A stretch of DNA of 64,000 bases, from NCBI RefSeq assembly GCF_002209355.2, contig NZ_CP106855.1, forward strand, positions 2,418,001 through 2,482,000, in the 5' to 3' direction. Origin of the DNA: Bdellovibrio sp. SKB1291214 (GTDB lineage Bacteria; Bdellovibrionota; Bdellovibrionia; Bdellovibrionales; Bdellovibrionaceae). Every line of letters starts with the position of its first letter. Within the stretch, counting starts at the first letter, position 1. The notes under the pieces were generated by a model. That model was not told where the DNA came from, searched no databases, and saw nothing but the letters and a program-made list of their open reading frames with translations. Positions 24,305 to 33,768 of the stretch are shown here, piece after piece. Both the position numbers and the translations under genes were made by a program.

Positions 24305-25339
24305 ATGAAATTGTTGCGTGTTTTTGCACTGATAGGAGTCATGGGGAGCATGGCTTTGACAGCTTGTGGAGGCGCGGACCAATTTACAGCATATAATACC
24401 CAAGGCGATGACAATTCTCCCGCGGCTTTTTCTAATCAAAGCATTCAAGACGAAGGCACGGACCTATGGGCGTTGCCAACTCAAAAAGCGACAGTAGGGA
24501 AACCTGAGAATTTTCCAACTCCGGCTCATCCACCAACTGTGGTCGAAGAAGGGGATCCAACTTCTGCTCAAGTTTCTACGCTTCCTACGCAACCGGCGAC
24601 AGTGGACCCCAACGCAGAAACTCCCGCGACTCCCACTCATGGCCAAGTCTCTGAAGATCAAATTGCGAAAGATCGTCCCGCTTCCAAAGACGTTCAAGGC
24701 ACTTCGTCGCTAAAACCGACCGTTTATTTTTTTCCCGTTTTTGATGAAGATAAAAAAACTTGTTCTGATTCTGAAAAAGTCACTTTGCACGGGCAGGGTG
24801 GTAAAGCTTTGATTCGTGTTTGCAAAAAGAACTCTTTGGCTTGTGGTCTGCAAGGTTCTTGCACGATCAAACAAAAAGGTAAAATTCGCATGTTGAATAT
24901 TTTGGCTCGTATCAAGGGTCAGAATCGCTACTTCGAAATCAACCGCGAGGAATGCAAATATGGTTATGGTGTTTCCAGTGTATGCTTGGATCCATTCCAC
25001 ACATTGGCAGCTGACTTAAGTGTTTATAAACTGGGAGAAGTTATCTATATTCCATCGGTGATCGGTTTGATCTTGCCAGACGGTTCTTTGCACGATGGTT
25101 ATTTTATCATCCGCGATAAGGGCGCTGGTATCAATGGGCGTGGTCGCTTTGACTTCTACTCAGGATTCGTACCATGGTACGAAAAAACAAATCCATTCAA
25201 TCGTATTGGTTTGGCTGATAAGAATACAGCAGTACCATACCTAAGAATCACGGGTGCAAAAGCAGCCGAGATCAAAGCCCGTCGCGCTTTTCCTCGCATT
25301 CCTGCTGATAATCAGCCTTTAAAACCTGCTAACAACTAA
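24305..25339 (+). CDS. Lipoprotein with 3D (Asp-Asp-Asp) domain
   Basis: 344 residues from ATG 24305 (GGGAGG 6 bases upstream). The signal peptide ends in L-T-A-C, with Cys21 acylated. Residues about 40-140 are a Pro/Thr/Ser-rich linker with repeated T-x-P-A-T-V segments. The C-terminal domain (about 140-320) contains the 3D pattern: a Y-F-I-I-R-D-K-G-A-G-I-N-G strand and G-R-F-D-F-Y, with the Asp residues that in MltA and related enzymes act on peptidoglycan. Four Cys in the middle may form disulfides. It may be a periplasmic glycan-active protein; the activity is inferred. Monocistronic with a terminator. Confidence 0.72.
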   Translation: MKLLRVFALIGVMGSMALTACGGADQFTAYNTQGDDNSPAAFSNQSIQDEGTDLWALPTQKATVGKPENFPTPAHPPTVVEEGDPTSAQVSTLPTQPATVDPNAETPATPTHGQVSEDQIAKDRPASKDVQGTSSLKPTVYFFPVFDEDKKTCSDSEKVTLHGQGGKALIRVCKKNSLACGLQGSCTIKQKGKIRMLNILARIKGQNRYFEINREECKYGYGVSSVCLDPFHTLAADLSVYKLGEVIYIPSVIGLILPDGSLHDGYFIIRDKGAGINGRGRFDFYSGFVPWYEKTNPFNRIGLADKNTAVPYLRITGAKAAEIKARRAFPRIPADNQPLKPANN

Positions 25340-25347
25340 AGCTTCGA

Positions 25348-25386
25348 ACGACCGAGCTAGAGACGCTCGGTCGTGCTTGGGGTTTT
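25348..25386 (+). terminator. Rho-independent terminator
   Basis: ACGACCGAGC (25348-25357) pairs with GCTCGGTCGT (25365-25374), followed by a T-rich run beginning about 10 bases later. It lies between the 3D lipoprotein and the convergent ybaK-like gene. Confidence 0.7.
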
Positions 25387-25408
25387 TGTTTTAATTTTTA
25401 AAATCGGA

Positions 25409-25900
25409 TTATCCGGGGATCCCCACGGTGACGAGGGTGGGAGATAGGATTTTTTGGACTTCCTGGGGGGAGAGGCCTACGAGGAAGCCTCTTTTGCCGC
25501 CGTTGATGTAGATTTTCGGGAGCGCTAGGATTGTTTCTTCCATGTAGATGGGCATTTTCTTTTTGGTGCCGAAGGGGGAGGTGCCTCCAACTTGGTAGCC
25601 TGTGTGGCGGTCGGCTACTTCGGGTTTGCAAGGGGTGATGGATTTTTTGCCTAGGGTTCTAGCTAGGTTTTTTGTAGAGACTTGCATGTCTCCGTGCATG
25701 AGGACGACCAGTGGCTCTTTGTTTTCGTCTTCCATGATCAGGGTTTTGATGACGGCGTGTTCTTCAACTCCCATTTCTTTGGAGGAGTGGGCTGTGCCGC
25801 CTTTTTCCAGATACGTGAAGAGGTGATAAGTGAGCTCTACGCCGTGCTTTTCTAACTCACGCAACGCCATGGTCATTGGAGGTTTTTCTTGATGGCTCAT
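25409..25900 (-). CDS. ybaK: YbaK/EbsC-family Cys-tRNA(Pro) deacylase
   Basis: 163 residues. The YbaK editing-domain signatures are present: V-I-K-T-L-I strand with the conserved Lys, G-D-M-Q-V-S, and the Gly/Pro loop V-G-G-T-S-P-F-G-T-K-K. YbaK hydrolyses Cys-tRNA(Pro) mischarged by ProRS. ATG 25900 overlaps the stop of the Kef-type antiporter (4 bases), so it is translationally coupled and downstream in that operon. There is no obvious functional tie between the two. Confidence 0.92.
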   Translation of the reverse strand: MSHQEKPPMTMALRELEKHGVELTYHLFTYLEKGGTAHSSKEMGVEEHAVIKTLIMEDENKEPLVVLMHGDMQVSTKNLARTLGKKSITPCKPEVADRHTGYQVGGTSPFGTKKKMPIYMEETILALPKIYINGGKRGFLVGLSPQEVQKILSPTLVTVGIPG

Positions 25901-27738
25901 ACGCGGGGCTCCGTTGATGTTGTGATTTCCTCTTTTTTCAAATCTTTGGCATCGATGTACGTTCTGATTTGGTCTTCGCGTAACACCTCTGAAAGCTGCT
26001 GTACCCCTTGTCTTGCTGTATCCAAGAACAGTTTTTGATCGTGACGGACTTTGTATTGTTCCGCCAGCATCAATTCGTCATGACGGTGGAATCGTTCAAT
26101 CACAGCGCGAGCACGCTCTGAAGGAAAGCCTAGATCCACCAGTAATTCCTTCGTTAGCAATAAACTTGATTCCAAAGTTTCGCGGCGGATGTGGCTCATC
26201 TCGATGCCGATATCCAGTAAATCGAAAACGTGAGCGCGATTTCGTGCGCGGACATAGATTTTCAAATTTGGATAGTGTTCTTTGGCCATTTTCGCGAGTT
26301 GTTTTGACGTATCCACATCATCAACCGCGATGATCAAAAATTTCGCTTTACCGGCCCCCGCGGCAGCCATGATTTCGTGGCGAGAAGCATCGCCGTAATA
26401 GACCTTGTTGCCAAACTTTCTTAAAAGTTCAATTTGCTCTGGATCGTGATCAATGGCGGTGAACTTGATTTCTTGGGCTCGCAAGATACGGCCGAAGATC
26501 TGACCGAAACGGCCAAAGCCCGCAATGATAATGTCGTTATCATCAGCTCCTTCGAAGCTGTCCCATTCTTGTTTTGGTTTGTGAGTGGCCATCCATGCTT
26601 CGATGCGTGCATTCGCTAAAATCACAAACGGACTTAAGATCATCGATAACGTCACAATCAAGGTCAGCGTGTCTGATAGTTCGGGAGTTAAGACATTGGA
26701 TGTTTGACCGACACCAAAAATGACGAAAGCGAACTCACCCCCTTGGGCTAAGTAAGCGGCCATGTTTCGCGAAGCGGCTGTGTTGAGTTTTAAGACGCGG
26801 CCCACTCCATACAACATGATGGCTTTTACCATCATGTACATCAAGGTCGCAAAGATCACGAACATAGGATTTTTCATAATCAGTGCCAGATTCACGGACA
26901 TCCCGACAGAGATAAAGAAAAGACCCATCAACAAACCTTTAAACGGTTCAAGGTCGGCTTCCAATTCGTGGCGGTATTCTGATTCAGATAAAAGCACTCC
27001 GGCTAAGAAGGCTCCTAAGGCCATCGAAATCCCCATGTGCTCCATCAAGTAAGCAACACCAATGACGATTGTTAAGGTCACCCCCGTGAATAATTCGCGA
27101 CTGCGCAAAGCTGCCACTTGGCGCAAGAACGGTCCCATCAAGGTGTAATTGAAGATTAACAATCCTAAGAAAATTCCCAAAGCCCCCAGCCAATTGACTT
27201 CGCCTTGAGTCGTTGCTTGAACCAATCCCAACGTGGGAATGATGGCTAAGGCTGGGATCGCAAGAACGTCTTGCATTAAAAGAATTGCAAAAGAGGATCT
27301 TCCAAATTCCGTGTTTAAAACTTTACGCTCAGACATGGCCTGCAGCGCAAACGCCGTTGAGGAGAGGCTCAGTGCAAAGCCTGCCACCCAAGCGCTGTTC
27401 CAAGAGGCTCCCAGGGATTTTACAAGCACACCCAAGGCCAGGGTGCAGACGAGCATCTGCAACCCCCCAAAGCCCACCAAAGTTCGCTTCATAGCCAATA
27501 GTTTTTTGGGTTGAAGTTCCAAACCAATCAAGAACAAAAGAAACACCACACCGAACTCTGCCAGATTCTGAGCGGCTTTGACGTCGACGATCAGATGGGC
27601 CCCTTGAGGGCCGATTAAGATCCCCGCAGCCAAGTAGCCAAGAATGCTTCCCAGGCCTAATTTTTGAAAAATGGGTACAAGGATCACCGAGGATCCCAAG
27701 AATGCAAGGGCTTGAAGTAAATGCGCGTGTTCTAACAT
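25897..27738 (-). CDS. Kef-type K+/H+ antiporter (CPA2) with RCK domain
   Basis: 613 residues. An N-terminal Na+/H+-exchanger membrane domain of about 12 helices (1-390) has L-G-Y-L-A-A-G-I-L-I-G-P and L-L-F-L-I-G-L-E-L. A cytosolic TrkA-N/RCK Rossmann domain follows, with I-I-I-A-G-F-G-R-F-G-Q (GxGxxG, about 410-425), and then a short tail. This is the KefB/KefC arrangement: glutathione-adduct-gated K+ efflux that acidifies the cytoplasm under electrophile stress. KefB and KefC cannot be told apart by eye. It is coupled to the ybaK-like gene by a 4-base overlap. Confidence 0.92.
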   Translation of the reverse strand: MLEHAHLLQALAFLGSSVILVPIFQKLGLGSILGYLAAGILIGPQGAHLIVDVKAAQNLAEFGVVFLLFLIGLELQPKKLLAMKRTLVGFGGLQMLVCTLALGVLVKSLGASWNSAWVAGFALSLSSTAFALQAMSERKVLNTEFGRSSFAILLMQDVLAIPALAIIPTLGLVQATTQGEVNWLGALGIFLGLLIFNYTLMGPFLRQVAALRSRELFTGVTLTIVIGVAYLMEHMGISMALGAFLAGVLLSESEYRHELEADLEPFKGLLMGLFFISVGMSVNLALIMKNPMFVIFATLMYMMVKAIMLYGVGRVLKLNTAASRNMAAYLAQGGEFAFVIFGVGQTSNVLTPELSDTLTLIVTLSMILSPFVILANARIEAWMATHKPKQEWDSFEGADDNDIIIAGFGRFGQIFGRILRAQEIKFTAIDHDPEQIELLRKFGNKVYYGDASRHEIMAAAGAGKAKFLIIAVDDVDTSKQLAKMAKEHYPNLKIYVRARNRAHVFDLLDIGIEMSHIRRETLESSLLLTKELLVDLGFPSERARAVIERFHRHDELMLAEQYKVRHDQKLFLDTARQGVQQLSEVLREDQIRTYIDAKDLKKEEITTSTEPRV

Positions 27739-27947
27739 GTCAAAAATCGTAGCAATTGCTCTAGCTTAAACCAAGATAAAAAGTACAGCACCTGTGCTGG
27801 TATTTAATCACACCACACTGTCCCGATTTAACAAGTGTCCCGTTTACGAAAATTTCATTTTGGGTTTCAGGGGAGTGGGTGTAGAACCCAGCTCGAAATT
27901 GATTAACGACTCCGACAAAGTTGGGGTATATCCGGTGGGGTTTTACA

Positions 27948-28757
27948 ATGGAAACTATGAAGCTTTTGGTATCAGGTGTCTTGGCAGCAGCGACACTTTC
28001 TGCATGTGCTCCAAACAACAATAACGGGACAGTCAACGCGGATAACAACGCCCAAATCATCGGTGGCGAGGAAGTCAAAACTGGATCACGCGTGATGCGT
28101 GCGACCGTGGGTCTGTACGACACGAAAGTGGGCGCCTTGTGCTCTGGCACTTTGATCGCAGATAATATCGTGTTAACGGCTGCTCACTGTGTAGGCCCAA
28201 ATCCCAAAGCCATGATGGTGTTCTTTACGGGTAACGTTGAAAAAGCAAAAAAAGACCAAGTTCGTATCGTAGATGCTGCCATCGTGAACAAAGACTATGA
28301 TTCAAAACGTTCGCAAAATGCGGGTGACATCGCTCTTATCAGATTTGCTGGCACTGCGCCGGCAAGCTATACGCCAGCTAAAATTTTGAAAAACTCGGGT
28401 TCCTTGCGTGAAGGAACAACAACGGTTGTTGCGGGCTACGGCTTGAATCGTTCATGGGTTGTTAAATCCGGTGCTGGTGTTTTAAGAACGACAACATTGA
28501 CGATTGCAAATCCAGATTTCACGGCCACTGAAACTTCTTTGAATAATACGTGGAAACGTGGGGTGTGCTCGGGTGACTCTGGTGGTCCGGCGTACCTTGA
28601 TGTGAATGGCGAACTTCAAGTTTGGGGTGTTGCAAGTAAGTCAGATGCTTTGCCGTCCCGTTTGACTCCTGATTGCTTTTTAATGTCTATTTATACTCGT
28701 GCTGACATCTACGCAAAGTGGATCGCCGACAACATGGCTGATCTTAAAGCTAAATAA
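27948..28757 (+). CDS. Trypsin-like (S1) serine protease with lipoprotein-type leader
   Basis: 269 residues from ATG 27948 (GGTGGGG 7 bases upstream). The signal peptide ends in L-S-A-C, so the protein may be lipid-anchored. A short Asn-rich linker leads to I-I-G-G-E-E, the usual mature N-terminus of trypsin-fold zymogens. The catalytic triad is complete: T-A-A-H-C, G-D-I-A-L-I and G-D-S-G-G-P. It has several Cys for disulfides. It is an envelope or secreted protease, possibly used for prey digestion if the host is a predator (inference). Monocistronic with a strong terminator. Confidence 0.93.
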   Translation: METMKLLVSGVLAAATLSACAPNNNNGTVNADNNAQIIGGEEVKTGSRVMRATVGLYDTKVGALCSGTLIADNIVLTAAHCVGPNPKAMMVFFTGNVEKAKKDQVRIVDAAIVNKDYDSKRSQNAGDIALIRFAGTAPASYTPAKILKNSGSLREGTTTVVAGYGLNRSWVVKSGAGVLRTTTLTIANPDFTATETSLNNTWKRGVCSGDSGGPAYLDVNGELQVWGVASKSDALPSRLTPDCFLMSIYTRADIYAKWIADNMADLKAK

Positions 28758-28782
28758 ATAATTTGCTGAAAATGATTAGATG

Positions 28783-28813
28783 AAAGGGAGATCAGAAGTG
28801 ATCTCCCTTTTTT
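28783..28813 (+). terminator. Rho-independent terminator
   Basis: AAAGGGAGATCA pairs perfectly with TGATCTCCCTTT around GAAG, followed by further T residues. It closes the protease gene. Confidence 0.93.
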
Positions 28814-28955
28814 CGTCTCGTTCGTCACAGTCATTCAGTTTGGAGATCTAAATTCTTTGTTGTTGGATTGCAAATAAAGTCCTGTGCTTTGTCAGAAATG
28901 TGGCCATGGATTTATAGCGTGGTGATTTCCCCTTAGAATTGGGGGGAGGTCGAAT

Positions 28956-31900
28956 ATGCGTATTTCTGACGTCTCCATTCGTAATGCGGTCTTTTCTTGG
29001 ATGCTCTTTGGAGCATTCATTATTTTTGGTGCGATCTCGTTTTTTCGATTGGGAGTGAGTCAGCTCCCTGACGTCGACTTTCCGGTGGTGAATGTTTCAA
29101 TCACTCTTCTGGGGGCGGCCCCTGAAATTATGGAAACGTCCGTGGTCGATCCTGTCGAGGACGCTTTGTCATCTGTTGAAGGCGTTGAACGCATTAGTTC
29201 GGTGAGTAAGACAGGAATTGCAAATATCACGATTGAATTTGAATTAGATCGCAACATTGATGTGGCTTTGCAAGAGGTCCAAACCAAAGTGGCCCAGGCC
29301 CAACGGCTTTTGCCAGCTGCTGTGGATCCTCCGATTATTACTAAAACCAATCCTGACGATCAGCCGATCTTATGGTTGGCCTTAATGTATGAAAAAAATG
29401 ATCCGTACTTTTTGATGACCTATGCAAAGGACTATCTGAAAGATCGCTTTACGATGGTTTCCGGTGTGGGCGATATTATTTTAGGTGGATACACGGACCC
29501 AGCGATGCGTGTTTGGGTCAATGCCGATAAGTTGAAGCGGAAAAATATAGCCGTGAATGATGTCATGGCATCGATCACAGCTCAACATACTGAGGTGCCC
29601 GGCGGCTTTATCCAAAATCCCAAAAATGCCTATAACGTTCGAACTCTGGGCGAGTTTAAAGACGCCAAGGGCTTTGATAATATGATTATCAATAAACGCG
29701 CCGGGATGGTGATCCAAGATCCGTTTAATACCATTCGGCTGAAAGACGTGGGGTTCGCCCAAGAATCCTTAGCGGAAGTGTATCGTATTTCTCGTTTTGA
29801 CGGTGTGATGGCTTTGGGGCTGGGGATTAAAAAGCAAATTGGTTCTAATGCGGTGGCTGTAGCAAACGCCGTTAAAGAGCAGATGAAAACGATCCAAGAC
29901 ACATTGCCTGAGGGCATGAAACTGGGGATCAATTTTGACTCTTCCAGATACATCGAACAAAGTATTCACGAAATGATTAAGCATTTGATCTTGGCGGTTA
30001 TTTTAACCTCGATCGTATGTTGGGTTTTCTTAGGCAGTTTTACAGCGACGCTGAATGTTTTGCTGGCCATTCCGACCTCCATCATGGGGGCTTTCATTGG
30101 TCTTTATTTTTTTGGTTTTACTTTAAATACTTTCACACTGTTGGGCTTAACGCTGGCGATTGGTATTGTCGTCGATGATGCCATCATGGTTCTGGAAAAT
30201 ATATTTAGGTACAATGAAAAAGGCTTAAGGCCGATTGAATCGGCCATCATCGGTGCACGAGAGATTACGTTTGCAGCACTCGCTGCCAGTATTGCAATCA
30301 TCGCGATTTTCTTACCCGTAGCCTTTATGAAGGGGGTGATCGGGAAATTTTTCCTGCAATACGGGATCACAATTTCTTTTGCGGTGATGCTTTCATTGTT
30401 AGAGTCGTTGACGATTACACCCATGCGTTGTTCTTCATTCGTGCACACCGGGCATCGCACCACTCGCATCGGTAAAGCCTTTGAAACGTTCATGGAGAAA
30501 TGGAAAGAGTTCTATTCAAAATCTTTGAATTGGACCTTGGCGCATCGTTGGCCGGTTCTTGGAATCTCCGTAGCATTCGTCGCTGTTTCTTTTGCAACGG
30601 TGGGTGGCTTAAATAAAGAAATGACGCCGACCCAAGATCAAAGCCTTTTCATTATGCGTTTGTTTTTACCAATCGGTACGTCGCTTGCTTCTTCGGATCA
30701 AAAAACGCGGGAAATCGAAAAATGGATGCGCTCTCAACCCGAAGTGAAGCACGTCTATGCAAGCGTGGGTGGTTTAGGTTCAGGTGGTGGCAGTGATGCG
30801 AACACGGGGATGATGTTTATCACCTTGAAAGATAAAGGCGAGCGGGGCACCAACAAGGAACTGGGTCGAGAAGTTTCCCAGCAAGAGTTTATGTCCTATG
30901 CCCGCAAAGAACTTGCTAAAAATGTCAAAGGCGTTCAGGTCTTTATGATGGACCCTTCCAGTCGTGGTTTTTCCACAGGGAAAGGTTATCCTATCGAATT
31001 TATCTTGCAGGGCCCGGATTGGGCAAAACTGGAAGAGATTAATAATAAATTTAAAGAAGACATGAAAAAATCGGGCCTGATGGTCGACGTTGACTCTGAT
31101 TACTTGGCAGGTATGCCAGAAATCCAAGTCACGCCTTCACGGGACCGCGCGGCCCGCCGGGGCGTAAGTGCGGAAGATATCGGGGTCACCGTCCAAGCCA
31201 TGATCGGTGGTGTAAAGAATGGTCAATACACTAAAGACGGACATCGTTATGACGTTTACGTGCAATTGCAAAAATCCAAAGACCCCCGGGACGAGTTTTC
31301 AAAACTCTTAATTGCCAATGATAGAAATAATTTGATCCCGATTTCCCAGGTCGCAGATATTGAACAAAGGTCAAGCCTGCAACAGGTGACGCGCGTGAAT
31401 CGCCAACGGGCTATCACGATGTATGCAAACTTAGCCTCGGGGGCATCTCAACAAAAAGCTCTGGATTTTGTTTTTGCAAAAGCCAAAGAATTACCTGAGG
31501 GCTATAGTATCGCGCAATCCGGTGCTGCAAAAACCTTTCGGGAGTCCTTCGATAGTTTATTGTTTGCCTTGGCCTTAGGGATCATCGTGGCCTATATGGT
31601 CTTAGCCAGTCAGTTTAATTCGTTCTTAGATCCGATTACGATCTTGATGGCCTTGCCGTTTAGTTTTTCGGGGGCCTTTTTTGCCCTAAGCCTGACCGGG
31701 CAAACCATCAATATGTATTCGATGATTGGTATTTTGCTGCTGATGGGAATCGTGAAAAAGAATTCCATTCTGCTTATCGACTTTACCAACTCTGTTCGCG
31801 ATCGAGGTCATAACATCACCGCCGAAGGTGCTTTGAAGGAAGCGTGCCCGGTTCGCTTACGTCCCATTATCATGACAAGTGTCGCAACAATCACGGCGGC

Positions 31901-32429
31901 TTTACCCTCAGCCTTGGCAAGTGGTGCGGGTTCGGAAACATTTAAGCCCATGGCCATTACTTTGATCGGTGGTGTGCTGGTTTCAACGATGCTGACCTTG
32001 TATGTGGTACCAGTGGTTTATTCTTTGTCAGACAGATTTCGTCGCCGTGACCGCCGTCAGGAAGATGTGCGTGAAGCCTTCTTACAAGTGGGCGAGGCGA
32101 CCTCCATCACGCCAGAAGGTGTTCCAGTTTTAAATAACGGAGAAGGGCCACAACCAACGAAGCCTGAGCAAAGCTTGCAAGTAAAGTCTGATGAATATTT
32201 TAAACAAGAACAGCAGATGCCAGAGATTGAGCAAAACGTGGATGTGCAGCCTGTCGCAGACGAAAAGCGTGTGGCGGACGATAAGAATATTCCATCTGAC
32301 AGCAATCAAGATATTCGCGATCGGGCGCGTGAGGCGCGACGGCAAGCTCGCGCTCAAAGGCGCGAAGCCAAGGGTTCCATGATCAGTCAAAAACCTCATC
32401 GGGATCGAGACCGAGATCGCGATATTTAA
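28956..32429 (+). CDS. RND-family efflux permease (AcrB/MdtB-like)
   Basis: 1157 residues; GGGGGGAGG lies 7 bases before the ATG. It has the 12-helix RND plan: TM1 at about 12-30, a first porter loop, TM4 with G-I-V-V-D-D-A-I (the proton-relay Asp pair), and a second half with S-G-A-A-K-T-F-R-E-S and the G-I-V-K-K-N-S-I-L-L-I-D-F motif of TM10. It exports drugs or other amphiphiles. The C-terminal about 115 residues after TM12 are unusual: hydrophilic, Gln/Glu/Lys-rich and ending in an Arg-Asp dipeptide run. No membrane-fusion protein or TolC-type gene lies next to it. The stop is only 2 bases from the convergent gene. Confidence 0.94.
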   Translation: MRISDVSIRNAVFSWMLFGAFIIFGAISFFRLGVSQLPDVDFPVVNVSITLLGAAPEIMETSVVDPVEDALSSVEGVERISSVSKTGIANITIEFELDRNIDVALQEVQTKVAQAQRLLPAAVDPPIITKTNPDDQPILWLALMYEKNDPYFLMTYAKDYLKDRFTMVSGVGDIILGGYTDPAMRVWVNADKLKRKNIAVNDVMASITAQHTEVPGGFIQNPKNAYNVRTLGEFKDAKGFDNMIINKRAGMVIQDPFNTIRLKDVGFAQESLAEVYRISRFDGVMALGLGIKKQIGSNAVAVANAVKEQMKTIQDTLPEGMKLGINFDSSRYIEQSIHEMIKHLILAVILTSIVCWVFLGSFTATLNVLLAIPTSIMGAFIGLYFFGFTLNTFTLLGLTLAIGIVVDDAIMVLENIFRYNEKGLRPIESAIIGAREITFAALAASIAIIAIFLPVAFMKGVIGKFFLQYGITISFAVMLSLLESLTITPMRCSSFVHTGHRTTRIGKAFETFMEKWKEFYSKSLNWTLAHRWPVLGISVAFVAVSFATVGGLNKEMTPTQDQSLFIMRLFLPIGTSLASSDQKTREIEKWMRSQPEVKHVYASVGGLGSGGGSDANTGMMFITLKDKGERGTNKELGREVSQQEFMSYARKELAKNVKGVQVFMMDPSSRGFSTGKGYPIEFILQGPDWAKLEEINNKFKEDMKKSGLMVDVDSDYLAGMPEIQVTPSRDRAARRGVSAEDIGVTVQAMIGGVKNGQYTKDGHRYDVYVQLQKSKDPRDEFSKLLIANDRNNLIPISQVADIEQRSSLQQVTRVNRQRAITMYANLASGASQQKALDFVFAKAKELPEGYSIAQSGAAKTFRESFDSLLFALALGIIVAYMVLASQFNSFLDPITILMALPFSFSGAFFALSLTGQTINMYSMIGILLLMGIVKKNSILLIDFTNSVRDRGHNITAEGALKEACPVRLRPIIMTSVATITAALPSALASGAGSETFKPMAITLIGGVLVSTMLTLYVVPVVYSLSDRFRRRDRRQEDVREAFLQVGEATSITPEGVPVLNNGEGPQPTKPEQSLQVKSDEYFKQEQQMPEIEQNVDVQPVADEKRVADDKNIPSDSNQDIRDRAREARRQARAQRREAKGSMISQKPHRDRDRDRDI

Positions 32430-32431
32430 TA

Positions 32432-33331
32432 TTAACGTTGCCAGCGCGTTTGAAAGCTCAAAGTCACGGTTTTCGACAAGCTCGAGTTTTCTGGCATACC
32501 GAACAAGGTCTGATCGGCGTAAGAAAGAGTCCAAGCATTTTCAAGACCCATCATATAATTCGCCATGACCGACCACGTGATGTTTTGCTGCGGGGATCCG
32601 CTGGATTTTTGTGCTCCCGAAATTTCAATCGCGTCTTCATAGAGACCCGTGAAGCTGGTACCCCATCTCCAATCGCCGTGGTTCCATCCTCCACCAACGG
32701 TCCAGCTGTGTCCTAGATGAGGAGTCGCTGTGATAGTTCCACCCGCAGCGGAGCTTGAGAAATCACGAGCGAAAGACTTGTGAAGCTCAACACTGCTGTT
32801 CGCGTCCCATTTGCCAAAGACTTTAATAAGCGCGAAACCACCACCGATAGTAAAAAAGCCACGTCCCCGAGAGTCCGCTGCTAAAATATTTTCAGAATCG
32901 TAAATGGAAGGCGACGTCGGTAGTGTCATTTGAAGGAACGTGACACCCTTTGGCTTCCAAGGTGAATAACTAAGCTCAGGCAAAGTTTCGTGGCCCAAGT
33001 TTAGAGAAACATCTCCCAGGCCCGTGCTGTTTTCATGAGCGACCTTGCGATTGACAACGGGAATGGAAATTCCCGATTGAAATGTGTCAGACAGTAAAGT
33101 GGCGGCTTCGATTTTCAATGTCTGACTAAGGTTTCCATCTTCGCGCTTGATCCACTTTTGGTTGGGTAAAACATCGTCCGTCACTTTGCCATAGCTTAAA
33201 GAGCTTGTGATCTGTGCTTTATCGTCTCCCATAATCAAGGCAGGGAAGGCGAACCCGCCGCCGCAACAGCTTGCCGCAAGCGTTTCCCTTTGAAGACTAA
33301 AAATCAAAACAAATAAAGCGATGTTTTTCAC
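32432..33331 (-). CDS. Secreted or outer-membrane protein with Cys-Cys-Gly-Gly N-terminus
   Basis: 299 residues with a signal peptide (about 1-20). The mature protein begins near S-C-C-G-G-G-F-A-F-P. The remainder alternates strand-like segments rich in Ser, Thr, Trp and Gly (for example G-L-G-D-V-S-L-N-L, G-G-G-W-N-H-G-D-W-R-W-G-T-S-F) and ends in S-F-Q-T-R-W-Q-R, suggesting a barrel of the 'transporter/phenol degradation' type. It is last in a three-gene operon (redoxin, YtkA-like lipoprotein, this gene), starting with a 4-base overlap. The vicinal Cys pair could bind a metal. Confidence 0.7.
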   Translation of the reverse strand: MKNIALFVLIFSLQRETLAASCCGGGFAFPALIMGDDKAQITSSLSYGKVTDDVLPNQKWIKREDGNLSQTLKIEAATLLSDTFQSGISIPVVNRKVAHENSTGLGDVSLNLGHETLPELSYSPWKPKGVTFLQMTLPTSPSIYDSENILAADSRGRGFFTIGGGFALIKVFGKWDANSSVELHKSFARDFSSSAAGGTITATPHLGHSWTVGGGWNHGDWRWGTSFTGLYEDAIEISGAQKSSGSPQQNITWSVMANYMMGLENAWTLSYADQTLFGMPENSSLSKTVTLSFQTRWQR

Positions 33332-33768
33332 AGAACCAAACTCACAGTCGCTTGATCAAGGGTTGTGGCTCCATTTTTTAAAAAGAATCTTACTTCCCAA
33401 TCGCCCGGCATAATAAAGTAAACTCGACGAACGCGGTAAGTGCCTGTTTCAATTTTTTCAATAGTGACGGGTGAAGAACCGTGCCCCATCGACGGCATCC
33501 ACAAAACAACACTTAAAGTGTTTGCGGGATCTACGAACGGACCATTTTCTGAACCAGAAGTTTTATCCCAGACTTTTAAAATGAACTCGGACTCCGCCGG
33601 GGTTTGCGGTCCCATGGTCCACGCGATAGAGGCACAAAGATTTGAATTCACAAGTTCTATCGAGCAGGCACTATCAGCGCCCTGATTTTTTTGCACAGTC
33701 TTGGGATCAATATAATCGGGACGAGCACAGGCCGATAAAAACAGAAAAGCTAAGAAAAAATATTTCAT
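33328..33768 (-). CDS. Lipoprotein with FixH/YtkA-like domain
   Basis: 146 residues, lipobox L-S-A-C with Cys14 or 15. The C-terminal domain has V-V-L-W-M-P-S-M-G-H-G and then a Y-F-I-M-P-G-D-W-E-V-R-F strand, the pattern of FixH/YtkA-like immunoglobulin-type domains. In these proteins, Met and His in the M-P-x-M-x-H loop are candidate copper ligands. It follows the redoxin gene directly (TAA-ATG junction) and overlaps the outer-membrane gene by 4 bases. The context suggests an envelope copper or redox module; the metal is inferred, not seen. Confidence 0.7.
   Translation of the reverse strand: MKYFFLAFLFLSACARPDYIDPKTVQKNQGADSACSIELVNSNLCASIAWTMGPQTPAESEFILKVWDKTSGSENGPFVDPANTLSVVLWMPSMGHGSSPVTIEKIETGTYRVRRVYFIMPGDWEVRFFLKNGATTLDQATVSLVL

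Noticed and set aside
27761-28150. Minus-strand frame of about 129 codons before the S1 protease
   Set aside because: Overlaps the well-supported plus-strand protease; no ribosome site or recognisable domain.
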